DNA of 64,000 nucleotides from Pseudomonadota bacterium (GTDB lineage Bacteria > Pseudomonadota > Gammaproteobacteria > Pseudomonadales > Oceanobacteraceae): NCBI GenBank assembly GCA_030145845.1, contig JAIXHJ010000004.1, forward strand, positions 1 through 64,000, in the 5' to 3' direction. Under the pieces are notes generated by a model. It searched no databases. It was not told the DNA's origin and saw nothing but the letters and a program-made list of their open reading frames with translations. The translations under genes were made by a program, and so were the position numbers. The stretch's first letter is position 1. Each line of letters begins with the position of its first letter. This document shows, one piece after another, positions 19,911 to 28,131 of the stretch.

Positions 19911-20811
19911 GGTCAGCGACTGGAACACCCGCCGCGATGTGCTGCGCGCCATCCGCCAGCGGGTATTCATTGACGAACAGAACGTACCGGAATCACTGGA
20001 ATGGGATGCGGACGATGACGGAGCAATCCACTTTCTCGCCCTTGACGGCAAGCGCCCGGTAGGCTGCGCCCGCTTACTGAAAGATGGTCATTTCGGCCGC
20101 ATGGCCGTTATTCCCGAATACCGCCGGCAGAAAATCGGTACCCTGCTGCTGCGGGCACTGGAAGGCTATTACCAGCGTGAACTGCACGGCCGTATCCTCC
20201 GGGCTAATGTACAGACTCAGGCCTGGGGGTTTTATCTGCAGAATGGTTTTATCCCGGAGCCGCGCTTCAATATGGATGCTGGCATGGCGCACATCCAGAT
20301 GGGCCGCGCCGTTGGCCGCGCGGACCACGACAACGATATCCTGATCCCGGGACACGACAATAACCTTTATCATTTCGAACCGGCCGCGGCCACCGAAGGC
20401 CTGCTGCAGATCGGCTGCCAGTCATCGCCGCTGAGCATCAGCCTGGCGATCACGGACCTGTCACACCCGGCCTGGTCTGACCGTAACACCCTGTCCTGCA
20501 TCAACCGCTACCTGCGCGAAGCCCGTCAGCGCAGCGTCAGCATTCTGCTGATGGATGAATACCGGGGTATCGCTGATCACCCGCTGATTCAGCTGCAGCA
20601 CCGCATGAGCAGCCGCATTGAGGTGAAAGTTAACGCTTCACTGAAAGAAACCCAGATACTGCTCCGCCCCTGGAGCTGGGTCGTTGTCGGCCGCGAAGAA
20701 GTCCGCACCTGTCTCAATGACCGGGCCCGTACCGCCAAGCTGAATGAACAGTTTCAGGAACTGTGGCGGACCGCCCAGCCCTGCCGCGAAGGCCGCCGCC
20801 TGAAAATATAA
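19900..20811 (+). CDS. GNAT acetyltransferase with extra C-terminal domain
   Basis: Residues 1-140 form a GNAT fold of the ElaA/YjcF type, with RQRVFIDEQNVPESLEWD and the acetyl-CoA loop RRQKIGTLLL. Residues about 150-303 form a second domain without recognised function (ITDLSHPAWSDRNTLSCINRYL ...). The substrate is unknown. It overlaps roxA by 11 bases, so transcription is shared. The two-domain form is probably conserved in related marine gammaproteobacteria, which was not checked. Confidence 0.8.
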   Translation: MEIEVSDWNTRRDVLRAIRQRVFIDEQNVPESLEWDADDDGAIHFLALDGKRPVGCARLLKDGHFGRMAVIPEYRRQKIGTLLLRALEGYYQRELHGRILRANVQTQAWGFYLQNGFIPEPRFNMDAGMAHIQMGRAVGRADHDNDILIPGHDNNLYHFEPAAATEGLLQIGCQSSPLSISLAITDLSHPAWSDRNTLSCINRYLREARQRSVSILLMDEYRGIADHPLIQLQHRMSSRIEVKVNASLKETQILLRPWSWVVVGREEVRTCLNDRARTAKLNEQFQELWRTAQPCREGRRLKI

Positions 20812-20813
20812 AC

Positions 20814-20833
20814 GGCCCTCATAACAGAGGGCC
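20814..20833. terminator. Weak bidirectional hairpin
   Basis: GGCCCTC/GAGGGCC stem with an ATAACA loop between convergent genes. Neither side has a proper T tract, so efficiency is doubtful. Confidence 0.4.
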
Positions 20834-20848
20834 GGAAACAGCGCCGGA

Positions 20849-21295
20849 TCAGTGTACGGCGACGAAGACAATCACATGCAGCAGCGTCACTGCACCGGTA
20901 AGAAGATTACGCAGGCGCTTGTAGGAATCGGCATAAGCGCGCTTGAAGATGGGGTTGGTTTCCGTCCACAGCAGCAACCAGAACCCCACCATAAACATCA
21001 GCACGGCCACATTGGTCGGCAGAAAATACGCCAGCACACCCCACATAAAGGTGCCAATCGACAGCTCCAGCGGAATCTCGTCAATCTGTTCCGGATTGGC
21101 CTGCTCAACCCCCCAGCATCCACCCGCCATAAAGGTCAGAATCAACAGGGAATACAGCTTGAAGAACGCTTCCCCCTGCTCATAGCCCATGACCACAGCA
21201 ACCGTGGCGACGATAAAGGGGATCAGGCCGGCATAGCCCAGTTTTTCAGATATCGACATAACCATCTGAGTACTCCTTCCTTCAGCCAGCGACAT
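20849..21295 (-). CDS. DUF3429 membrane protein
   Basis: A 148-residue protein of the uncharacterised DUF3429 family with four to five hydrophobic segments (GYAGLIPFIVATVAVVMGY, LYSLLILTFMAGGCWG, and others). Of the nested ATGs, the one at 21295 lies seven bases after a perfect GGAGG and is the likely start; earlier ATGs overlap that ribosome-binding site. It is separated from kdsB by a terminator, so it is its own unit. No function is known. Confidence 0.75.
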   Translation of the reverse strand: MSLAEGRSTQMVMSISEKLGYAGLIPFIVATVAVVMGYEQGEAFFKLYSLLILTFMAGGCWGVEQANPEQIDEIPLELSIGTFMWGVLAYFLPTNVAVLMFMVGFWLLLWTETNPIFKRAYADSYKRLRNLLTGAVTLLHVIVFVAVH

Positions 21296-21372
21296 AGTCA
21301 TTCCTCCATAAAGCACTGATTCTTCAATGACTTATGTGAACAACATAGACCAGTTAATGAAAAAAGTAACCC

Positions 21373-21404
21373 AAAAAAAAGGCCGCGGTGTGAACACTGC
21401 GGCC
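21373..21404 (-). terminator. Terminator after kdsB
   Basis: On the minus strand, a GGCCGCAGTG/CACCGCGGCC-type stem (one G-T wobble) is followed by T8. It is 12 bases past the kdsB stop and closes the kdsC-epimerase-kdsB operon. Confidence 0.9.
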
Positions 21405-21416
21405 ATTTCGCGGAAA

Positions 21417-22184
21417 TTATTTCCCGCTCAGGATTGCTGCCACACGGTCAATATCCGCCTGGGTATCCACCCCGTGCCCGGGTGGCTCAGGGATGACTGA
21501 CATATGGATTCTGACGCCGTACCACAGCGCCCGCAGCTGCTCCAGCGACTCGGTTCCTTCCAGCGGACACGCGTCCATACCTGAGTACCGGTGCAGGAAA
21601 GAAACACGGTAGCCATACATACCGATATGACGATAAACCGGCATACGGCTGGTCATTTTTTCCGTACCGTGCTTGTACAGATCACGGTCCCAGGGAATCG
21701 CAGCGCGGCTGAAATACATGGCGAAATGCTCACGGTCGAGCACCACTTTCACCACATTCGGGTCAAACGCATCGGCGTCATGCTCCAGCGGTGTACAGAC
21801 CGAGCTCATTCCGGCTTCCGGGTAATCAATCAGGCTGGCCGCCGTCGTTTCAATCAGGCTCTGCGGAATCAGCGGCTCGTCCCCCTGCAGGTTGACGATC
21901 ACCGCGTCGTCTTCCCAACCCTTGACCTGTGCCACTTCAGCAATACGCTCAGTACCGTTCTCATGATCCGGGCTGGTCATCACCACTTCGGCGCCAAAGC
22001 CTGCTGCCGCAGCGCGGATACGCTCATCATCCGTGGCAATAACGATATCACTGACCCCGGTCGCCAGCGCACGTTCGTAAACGTGCTGGATCATAGGTTT
22101 TCCGGCCAGTTCAAGCAGAGGTTTTCCCGGCAGACGGCTGGAACCATAACGGGCCGGGATAACGATTTTGTAATCAGCAGTCAT
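21417..22184 (-). CDS. kdsB: CMP-Kdo synthetase
   Basis: Activates Kdo with CTP for lipopolysaccharide inner-core synthesis. The 255 residues show the nucleotide-binding N-terminus (IVIPARYGSSRLPGKPLL), the LQGDEPLIP motif and the YRHIGMYGYR segment of KdsB. It starts 3 bases after the epimerase stop and is the last gene of a three-gene operon closed by a strong terminator. Confidence 0.95.
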   Translation of the reverse strand: MTADYKIVIPARYGSSRLPGKPLLELAGKPMIQHVYERALATGVSDIVIATDDERIRAAAAGFGAEVVMTSPDHENGTERIAEVAQVKGWEDDAVIVNLQGDEPLIPQSLIETTAASLIDYPEAGMSSVCTPLEHDADAFDPNVVKVVLDREHFAMYFSRAAIPWDRDLYKHGTEKMTSRMPVYRHIGMYGYRVSFLHRYSGMDACPLEGTESLEQLRALWYGVRIHMSVIPEPPGHGVDTQADIDRVAAILSGK

Positions 22185-22187
22185 ACA

Positions 22188-23195
22188 TCAGACCTTATAA
22201 AATTCACGGTACCACCGCACAAAATGACCGATACCGTCGGCCAGTGGAGTATTGGGTGCAAAGTCCACGTCGGCGGCGAGGTCATCAACGTTGGCATAGG
22301 TCGCCAGCACATCCCCCGGCTGCATATCCATATAATTTTTGTCAGCGGTTTTACCCAGCGCCTGTTCGATGGTTTCAATAAAGGTACCCAGCTCAACGCT
22401 GTTATGGTTACCGATATTATAAATTTTGTACGGCGCAGAACTGCGGCTGCAGTCGCCACTTTCCGGCGTCCAGTCCTCGACACCCTGCGGAATTTTCTGG
22501 GTAATGCGGGTTACACCTTCAACAATATCGTCGATGTAGGTGAAATCACGTTTCATTTTACCGTGGTTAAACACATTAATGGTTTTACCGGCCAGAATGT
22601 CGCGGGTAAAACTGAAATACGCCATGTCCGGACGGCCCCACGGACCATAAACCGTAAAGAAACGCAGACCCGTGGTCGGCAGGCCATACAGATGCGAATA
22701 GGTATGAGCCATTAACTCATTGGACTTTTTCGTTGCCGCATACAGTGATACCGGATGATCAACGCGGTCTGAAGTACTGTAAGGAATTTTGGTATTCAGA
22801 CCGTACACAGAACTGGAAGAAGCATATACCAGATGAGCAATTTCATGGTGACGACAGGCTTCCAGAATATTGACGAAACCGATCAGGTTGCTGTCCACAT
22901 AAGCATGCGGATTGGTAATGGAATAACGCACACCGGCCTGAGCTGCCAGGTGCACTACGCGGTCAAATTTATCCTCAGCAAACACGGCATTAACCGCGTC
23001 ACGGTCAGCCAGTTCAACCTGCCTGAAACGGAAACCCTCCAGCTGATTCAGCCACGCCAGGCGGCCATGCTTCAGCGCCACATCGTAATAGTCATTCAGA
23101 TTATCGATACCGACAACTTCGTGCCCCTGAGCAATAAACTGCTTACTGGTGAATGAACCAACAAAACCGGCAGCACCGGTAACCAGAATTTTCAT
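22188..23195 (-). CDS. UDP-sugar 4-epimerase (UDP-glucuronate epimerase-like)
   Basis: An extended short-chain dehydrogenase of 335 residues. It has the NAD-binding GAAGFVG motif (7-13), a catalytic Ser/Tyr-x3-Lys (SSSSVYG and YAATKKSNE) and GRPDMAYFSFTRDIL typical of CapI/WbpP-like UDP-glucuronate or UDP-N-acetylhexosaminuronate epimerases. The exact sugar cannot be told. It overlaps kdsC by 4 bases and sits directly before kdsB, so it is likely made together with the Kdo enzymes for surface polysaccharide. Confidence 0.85.
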   Translation of the reverse strand: MKILVTGAAGFVGSFTSKQFIAQGHEVVGIDNLNDYYDVALKHGRLAWLNQLEGFRFRQVELADRDAVNAVFAEDKFDRVVHLAAQAGVRYSITNPHAYVDSNLIGFVNILEACRHHEIAHLVYASSSSVYGLNTKIPYSTSDRVDHPVSLYAATKKSNELMAHTYSHLYGLPTTGLRFFTVYGPWGRPDMAYFSFTRDILAGKTINVFNHGKMKRDFTYIDDIVEGVTRITQKIPQGVEDWTPESGDCSRSSAPYKIYNIGNHNSVELGTFIETIEQALGKTADKNYMDMQPGDVLATYANVDDLAADVDFAPNTPLADGIGHFVRWYREFYKV

Positions 23196-23752
23196 GCTTT
23201 TACTTCCTCAAATTCAGGCAGCATCGCTTTGATATAGGCTTCATCCAGCGGCATACGGCTGCCGAGCAGAATATCCGCCACTTCGCGCGCCACCCCTTTA
23301 CCGCCGGCCGCTTCGGTAATCAGATCGGCATGGTCTTTCACCATCCAGAAGGCATCGGCCGGGGCGATACTGAAACCGACTTTTTTCATAACTTTAAGAT
23401 CAATCACGTCATCTCCGACGTAACAGACATCACCGCTGTCGATCAGCAGTTCATCCATCAACGCGGACAGCTGCGCCCATTTGTCTTTGGTGCCGGGAAA
23501 GAAATGTCCGATGCCCAGATCCGCAGCGCGCTTAGCCAGTGGCGCAGAATCTTTGGCGGAAATAATGGCGGTGACAATATCGTAGGTCTGCAGCAACTTG
23601 ATACCGACGCCGTCTTTGACATTGAAATGTTTCACCTGTTCACCGTCAGCGGAATAACTCAGCGTACCATCGGTCAGCACGCCATCCACATCAAACACCA
23701 CCAGGCGCACTGTGCGGGCCTTTTCTTTTATCACATTGGGCAGATGAACCAT
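23192..23752 (-). CDS. kdsC: Kdo-8-phosphate phosphatase
   Basis: A HAD-superfamily tetrameric phosphatase that removes phosphate from Kdo-8-P. The 186 residues contain the HAD motif I DVDGVLTDG with both aspartates, motif II-like AIISAKDSA and the VGDDVIDLKVMKKVG motif. It lacks a large cap, as expected for KdsC. First gene of the operon, overlapping the epimerase start by an ATGA. Confidence 0.93.
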   Translation of the reverse strand: MVHLPNVIKEKARTVRLVVFDVDGVLTDGTLSYSADGEQVKHFNVKDGVGIKLLQTYDIVTAIISAKDSAPLAKRAADLGIGHFFPGTKDKWAQLSALMDELLIDSGDVCYVGDDVIDLKVMKKVGFSIAPADAFWMVKDHADLITEAAGGKGVAREVADILLGSRMPLDEAYIKAMLPEFEEVKA

Positions 23753-23836
23753 GATTTATTTCCTGGCTGAGAAAGGCGCCATTGTACTCTGTTTGCCGGG
23801 GAAATGTATGACAGGGAAAAGCGGAATAACAGGCAT

Positions 23837-23863
23837 AAAAAAAGCCGGCATAGCCGACTTTTT
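23837..23863 (-). terminator. Terminator of the tRNA-Ala/tRNA-Glu unit
   Basis: On the minus strand, GTCGGC-TAT-GCCGGC (one wobble) is followed by T7. It lies about 25 bases beyond the tRNA-Glu 3' end. Confidence 0.8.
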
Positions 23864-23888
23864 CCTGACTCTGATGCGATTCATCAGA

Positions 23889-23964
23889 TGGCATCCCCAA
23901 GGGGATTCGAACCCCTGTTACCGCCGTGAAAGGGCGGTGTCCTAGGCCTCTAGACGATGGGGAC
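23889..23964 (-). tRNA. tRNA-Glu (TTC)
   Basis: A 76-nt cloverleaf with the anticodon stem-loop CCGCCCTTTCACGGCGG (anticodon TTC), T-loop GTTCGAAT and encoded CCA. The first acceptor pair is G-T rather than the usual G-C. It is the second tRNA of a two-gene transcript, 20 bases after tRNA-Ala, immediately upstream of which sits gltX on the same strand. Confidence 0.96.
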
Positions 23965-23984
23965 CCGGACACGTCAGAGAAGTT

Positions 23985-24060
23985 TGGTGGAGCCTAGCGG
24001 GATCGAACCGCTGACCTCAACACTGCCAGTGTTGCGCTCTCCCAGCTGAGCTAAGGCCCC
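23985..24060 (-). tRNA. tRNA-Ala (GGC)
   Basis: A 76-nt cloverleaf with anticodon loop CTGGCAG (anticodon GGC), the G3-U70 identity pair of alanine tRNAs in the acceptor stem, and encoded CCA. It is first in the two-tRNA transcript, driven by the promoter at 24082-24110. Confidence 0.96.
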
Positions 24061-24081
24061 GTCGTCTCAAAACGTGGGCGT

Positions 24082-24110
24082 ATCTTACTGAGCACCCCCA
24101 TGGGTGTCAA
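24082..24110 (-). promoter_or_regulatory. Sigma-70 promoter of the tRNA-Ala/Glu unit
   Basis: TTGACA, exactly 17 bases, then TAAGAT on the minus strand, about 20 bases before the tRNA-Ala 5' end. The following CGCCC-rich discriminator is typical of stringently controlled stable-RNA promoters. Confidence 0.88.
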
Positions 24111-24171
24111 CACGTTTTTTTAAATTTTTTTGCGGAAACAACAACTTAGACTGTTTTCTGCACAATCTGCG

Positions 24172-24196
24172 CTTCCTCCGGCGTCTGCCGGAGGAA
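24172..24196. other. Stable hairpin after gltX without T tract
   Basis: CTTCCTCCG/CGGAGGAAG 9-bp stem lies ten bases past the gltX stop. There is no T run on either side, so it may protect a 3' end rather than terminate. Confidence 0.5.
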
Positions 24197-24206
24197 GAAT
24201 CGCGCC

Positions 24207-25718
24207 TTACTCGCCGCCGTTGAGCTCAGCCTGAATGGCTGCAGACAGATCACGGTACTCTTTTTCCATCTTCTTGGCTTTTTTCTTACCCACCCCGCCC
24301 AGTACATTGATGGCATGGCGCAGACGCGAACGGCTCATGTCAGGCCCCAGCAATGCCATGGTATCCAGCACAGAAATAGTCGAAGACGTGCCGGCGATGG
24401 CCATAAAGAACGGAAACAGGAAATCACGCACCTTGATATCCAGCAGCCGTGCCATGGCAAACAGGCGCTCTTCGATGGCTTCTTTACTCCAGTGACGGAT
24501 TTCTTCCAGCTGCCAGAGCCCGAACTGCAGCACATTGAGCAGCTTCTCTTCGTCGTAAGCTTTGTGCTCAAACGACTGCGGGGTCAGTTCGGTCAGCCCG
24601 GCCAGAAAATGACCGGCCAGCGGCACTACATCGGAAAACACTTCGACCCGTGGCTGAATATGCGGAATAACCGGCAGTACCCGTTCCGGCTTCAGGCCCC
24701 AGGCAGCAAAGCGACTGGCGAAGGTTTCCGCATCCAGTTCACGCAGCCACAGGCTGTTCAGCCAGCGCAGTTTTTCCACATCAAACACCGGCCCGCCGAG
24801 GGAAACACGGTGAATGTCGAAATGGCTGAACATGTCATCGCGGGAGAATTTTTCGCTTTCATCCGGCATCGACCAGCCCATCCGGCCCAGGTAGTTGAGC
24901 ACGGCTTCCGGCATAAAACCCATGCGTTCGTAGTACAGAATTGAGGTCGGATTCTTACGCTTGCTGAGTTTACTTTTGTCCGGGTTACGCAGCAGTGGCA
25001 TATGGCACAGCTGCGGCATGTCCCAGCCGAAGTATTCGTACAGCAGTTTGTGTTTCGGTGCCGAGCTGATCCATTCTTCACCACGCAGAACGTGGGTGAT
25101 TTTCATCAGGTGATCATCAACCACGTTGGCCAGATGGTAAGTCGGCATACCGTCGGACTTCATCAGTACCTGAGCATCCACCTGAGACCAGTCGAGCTCA
25201 ATCGGGCCGCGCAGCATATCATCGACCACGCACACGCCCTCTTCCGGCACCATCATCCGCACCACATAAGGCGCGCCATCCGCTTCACGGCGGGCAATTT
25301 CCTCTGCCGGCAGAATCAGGTCAGACGGTTTCAGCGCCATGCTGTTGCCCTGCTCCTGACGCTGGGCACGCATAGCATCCAGTTCTTCCGCACTGCGGTA
25401 ACATTTGAACGCGTGGCCGCGGTCGAGCAGCACCTGCACCATTTCCTGATAGATTTCACCGCGTTCACTCTGACGGTAAGGGCCGTGCGGGCCACCGATG
25501 TCCGGCCCTTCTTCCCACTCCAGCCCCAGCCAGCGCAGGGAATCCATAATCGCCTGCTCCGATTCCGCCGTACTGCGCACCTGGTCGGTATCCTCAATAC
25601 GCAGAATAAACTGGCCGCCGTGCTGGCGGGCAAAAGCGAGGTTAAACAGCGCGATGTAGGCGGTACCTACGTGGGGATCACCGGTGGGTGATGGAGCAAC
25701 TCGGGTGCGAACCGTCAT
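24207..25718 (-). CDS. gltX: Glutamyl-tRNA synthetase
   Basis: Charges tRNA-Glu. The 503 residues show the class I HIGH-type motif ([11 protein letters not shown]), the LRIEDTD strand and the KMSKS-type motif [10 protein letters not shown]. Length and the C-terminal helical anticodon-binding part ([34 protein letters not shown]) fit a gammaproteobacterial GluRS. The start is at 25718 ([13 protein letters not shown]). It is adjacent to the tRNA-Glu gene, which is common in this group. Confidence 0.96.
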   Translation of the reverse strand: MTVRTRVAPSPTGDPHVGTAYIALFNLAFARQHGGQFILRIEDTDQVRSTAESEQAIMDSLRWLGLEWEEGPDIGGPHGPYRQSERGEIYQEMVQVLLDRGHAFKCYRSAEELDAMRAQRQEQGNSMALKPSDLILPAEEIARREADGAPYVVRMMVPEEGVCVVDDMLRGPIELDWSQVDAQVLMKSDGMPTYHLANVVDDHLMKITHVLRGEEWISSAPKHKLLYEYFGWDMPQLCHMPLLRNPDKSKLSKRKNPTSILYYERMGFMPEAVLNYLGRMGWSMPDESEKFSRDDMFSHFDIHRVSLGGPVFDVEKLRWLNSLWLRELDAETFASRFAAWGLKPERVLPVIPHIQPRVEVFSDVVPLAGHFLAGLTELTPQSFEHKAYDEEKLLNVLQFGLWQLEEIRHWSKEAIEERLFAMARLLDIKVRDFLFPFFMAIAGTSSTISVLDTMALLGPDMSRSRLRHAINVLGGVGKKKAKKMEKEYRDLSAAIQAELNGGE

Positions 25719-25800
25719 ATGACAAAATCTCTGTATCGGTCGGTTGTAGATGGCGACCGATTATAGAGAAATCCCGGCCGTGGCGCACCGGGTAGCAGCA

Positions 25801-26895
25801 TCAGGCGGAACGGATTTCCTCTTCCAGCGCACAAAGCACCTGAATAACCCGGTCACTGGCGTTTTCCATCTGCTCCAAGTAGCCCAGCATGCGCGGATAT
25901 TCACCGTTTCTGCGGGCCTCAATCGCGTTGAAGCCGTATTTATGCACGTTGCGGTGTGGCTCTTCGAGGCGCGCATAGGACGGCAAATGGCGGTAATTCT
26001 GATAACCAATCCCTTCGCTGTACCATTTACCCAGACGGCAACCGGTATGATCAGCCAGGGTCGCACAGGCTTCCGGATCGTCAGCACGCACGCACTGATA
26101 CACCTGTGACTTCCACACCACATGATCCAGTTTCACGGTTTCGAGAAAACTCAGGGAGGCAGCAAAATGAAAGCTGCCGGTCACTTTATTGCCGACTTCT
26201 GAAATACTGCCGATCTTGCGGGAAATATTACTGACCTCACCGGCCAGCCGGTCGCCACGCTCACCAACGGACTCAATACCGCTGGAAACCCGCGCCACCT
26301 CACCCCCGATGGTGGAAATCAGTGCGCTGATTTCATGCGTTGCTTCAGCCGTGCGCTGCGCCAGAGTACGGACTTCATCCGCGACCACGGCAAAGCCGCG
26401 GCCCTGCTCCCCGGCTCTGGCCGCCTCAATCGCCGCATTCAGCGCCAGCAGGTTGGTCTGCTCAGAAATTCCCTGGATCATACCGACAAAATTTCCGATA
26501 CCGCTGGCGACCTGCGCCAGCCCGCCGACGGCTTCCGAGGCACCGGATGCCTGTTGCTGAATGGAAGAAAGCTGTTCATTCAGCGATTGCAGGGAATCCT
26601 GAATGGAGCTGACGTGCGCGACCGAACCGGTAACCGCCTCATTATCTTCAACAATACCCTGCGCCATTGACGCCAGCGTATGACGGATCTGATCAATAAC
26701 CGAACAGGAGCCAACCCACAGGGATTGCAGGCTTTCACTGCGCTTCAGCAGATCAAGATTGTACTGGCTGCGCATATCAGCCACTTCCTTAACCTTACGC
26801 AGCAGTTCATTTTCACGCTCAAGCCGGCGGATCCGCATCAGCAGCGCCTCAGCAGACTCACCGTCTTTCTGTTTCTCAGCTCTGGAAAATAGCAC
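25801..26895 (-). CDS. Soluble chemoreceptor with CZB zinc-binding domain
   Basis: A methyl-accepting chemotaxis protein without membrane segments. An N-terminal coiled coil ([18 protein letters not shown]) leads to a receptor signalling hairpin with the conserved tip ([19 protein letters not shown] and [12 protein letters not shown]). A C-terminal chemoreceptor zinc-binding domain has LDH, CRLGKW and PH..VH supplying the three His and one Cys. The start is taken as GTG at 26895, five bases after GGAGG; the longer ATG frame has no ribosome-binding site. Related CZB proteins sense zinc or hypochlorous acid. Its partner is unknown. Confidence 0.85.
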   Translation of the reverse strand: MLFSRAEKQKDGESAEALLMRIRRLERENELLRKVKEVADMRSQYNLDLLKRSESLQSLWVGSCSVIDQIRHTLASMAQGIVEDNEAVTGSVAHVSSIQDSLQSLNEQLSSIQQQASGASEAVGGLAQVASGIGNFVGMIQGISEQTNLLALNAAIEAARAGEQGRGFAVVADEVRTLAQRTAEATHEISALISTIGGEVARVSSGIESVGERGDRLAGEVSNISRKIGSISEVGNKVTGSFHFAASLSFLETVKLDHVVWKSQVYQCVRADDPEACATLADHTGCRLGKWYSEGIGYQNYRHLPSYARLEEPHRNVHKYGFNAIEARRNGEYPRMLGYLEQMENASDRVIQVLCALEEEIRSA

Positions 26896-27021
26896 GCACA
26901 CCTCCGCAGGACAGAACCCTCTGCCAGTAACTATAGATGACACCAGCGTATCTGGTTATAAAGTGCGCAACTGACAGCTTATTCTGCTGCACAGAAGTGA
27001 CCTGCCGGTCAGCAAGAGACA

Positions 27022-27054
27022 TAAAAAAAGCCCGCTGTTTCCAGCGGGCTTTTC
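27022..27054. terminator. Bidirectional terminator
   Basis: GCCCGCTG/CAGCGGGC stem with a TTTC loop, flanked by A7 and T4. It lies upstream of the chemoreceptor gene, and the minus-strand T7 direction could stop transcripts coming from the tRNA-Ser side. Confidence 0.75.
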
Positions 27055-27059
27055 TGAAT

Positions 27060-27165
27060 AAGTGGCGGAGGTCGGGATGTAACGGCCTTCGGCCTCAGCA
27101 ACAGGTTGCTGGATGTCGCTTCGCCCGGTGCGAACCCGCGAGGGTCCGGTAAGCTTCAGCCATAA
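27060..27165. other. Intergenic segment with tRNA-tail-like start and small hairpins
   Basis: Begins with AGTGGCGG, the same eight bases found at the tRNA-Ser 3' end (27206-27213), and later contains CGAACCC as in a T arm. It also holds several short palindromes (GGCCTTCGGCC, AGCAACAGGTTGCT). No complete cloverleaf can be drawn. It may be a decayed tRNA duplicate or a REP-like element. Confidence 0.3.
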
Positions 27166-27199
27166 AAAAACCGCAGAGCCAGACGACTATGCGGTTTTT
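27164..27199 (-). terminator. Terminator after tRNA-Ser
   Basis: CCGCA/TGCGG stem with a 14-base loop, flanked by A7 and T5. On the minus strand it is followed by T7, just downstream of tRNA-Ser. Confidence 0.75.
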
Positions 27200-27207
27200 A
27201 AAATTAG

Positions 27208-27295
27208 TGGCGGTGAGGGAGGGATTCGAACCCTCGATACCTTGCGGTATACACACTTTCCAGGCGTGCTCCTTCGACCACTCGGACACCTCACC
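27208..27295 (-). tRNA. tRNA-Ser (GGA)
   Basis: An 88-nt class II tRNA with a long variable arm (TATACCGCAAGGTATC), anticodon loop CTGGAAA (anticodon GGA), T-loop GTTCGAAT and encoded CCA. It closely matches E. coli tRNA-Ser(GGA) in length and acceptor stem. Confidence 0.96.
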
Positions 27296-27322
27296 TAACT
27301 GAGCACTGCTCAGAGGCCGCGT

Positions 27323-27351
27323 ACTATACGCAGCAGAGATTGGTGCGTCAA
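27323..27351 (-). promoter_or_regulatory. Sigma-70 promoter of tRNA-Ser
   Basis: TTGACG, 17 bases, TATAGT on the minus strand, about 28 bases before the tRNA 5' end, followed by a GC-rich discriminator. Confidence 0.85.
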
Positions 27352-27378
27352 CCTCTGAAAGACGCTAATTCATTGTTT

Positions 27379-27945
27379 TTAAGAACTTTTTGCTGGCCAG
27401 TCCTGAACGTAATCGGTCAGCGGCAGCTCCGGCGGCTGCTTCAGGGTGCAGTTAACATGGCCGACATAGATGAAGCCGACGATAATTTCTCCGTCTGCCA
27501 GGCCCAGGCCACGGGCCACTTCCGGCTTCTGCGCCATCTCGCCGGTACGCCAGATAGCCCCCAGTCTCAGCGCCCAGGCGGCGTTGAGAATATTCTGCAC
27601 ACCAGCACCGGTGGACAGTAACTGCTCGTCAGCGGGAACTTTGGGATGTTCTGCGGGTCTGCACACTGCCACGATAATGAGTGGTGCACGCATGGGCATG
27701 TTGAGCAACTTTGTCTGTTTGTCTTGCGGAAGTGATTGCCAATCCGCCTCAGATTCCAGAAAAATACGGCCCAATGCTTCGCGGGCCCGGCCACGTACCG
27801 TAAGATAGCGGCTTGGTCTCAGCCATGCATGGTCAGGCGCACGCAGAGCAGCCTGAAACAGAACCCTTTCCTCTTCCGGTGTAATATCAGGTCCGGTGAG
27901 CTGGGGAACGGAAACCCGTTCGGTTAGTGCCTGAATTGCATCCAT
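27379..27945 (-). CDS. Nitroreductase family protein (YdjA-like)
   Basis: An FMN-dependent oxidoreductase of the small YdjA type (188 residues, close to E. coli YdjA at 183). The N-terminus MDAIQALTERVSVPQL, the RAPDHAWLRPSRYLTV segment, an AGVQNILNAAWALRLGAIWRTG helix and the VGFIYVG strand are typical. The start at 27945 aligns with YdjA; an ATG four codons upstream is an alternative. The natural substrate is unknown. Confidence 0.85.
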   Translation of the reverse strand: MDAIQALTERVSVPQLTGPDITPEEERVLFQAALRAPDHAWLRPSRYLTVRGRAREALGRIFLESEADWQSLPQDKQTKLLNMPMRAPLIIVAVCRPAEHPKVPADEQLLSTGAGVQNILNAAWALRLGAIWRTGEMAQKPEVARGLGLADGEIIVGFIYVGHVNCTLKQPPELPLTDYVQDWPAKSS

Positions 27946-28131
27946 AAAGTTACCCATGTCAATAAAACGGTCATGGTTGTATTGTAATGTGATGCCCGCT
28001 GCTTGGCAGCCCGACTTTTTGTTACTACTTGCTGAGTGTTATTAATCTGGGTATATAGATGTTGTTAATCGAACTTTCTGGTCTGACTGTGTCGCCTACA
28101 ACAACAATAACAATGACGCTGAGCCACTATC

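Noticed and set aside
21591..22715. 374-codon plus-strand frame across kdsB and the epimerase gene
   Set aside because: Spans two clear minus-strand genes and has low-complexity composition; antisense artefact.
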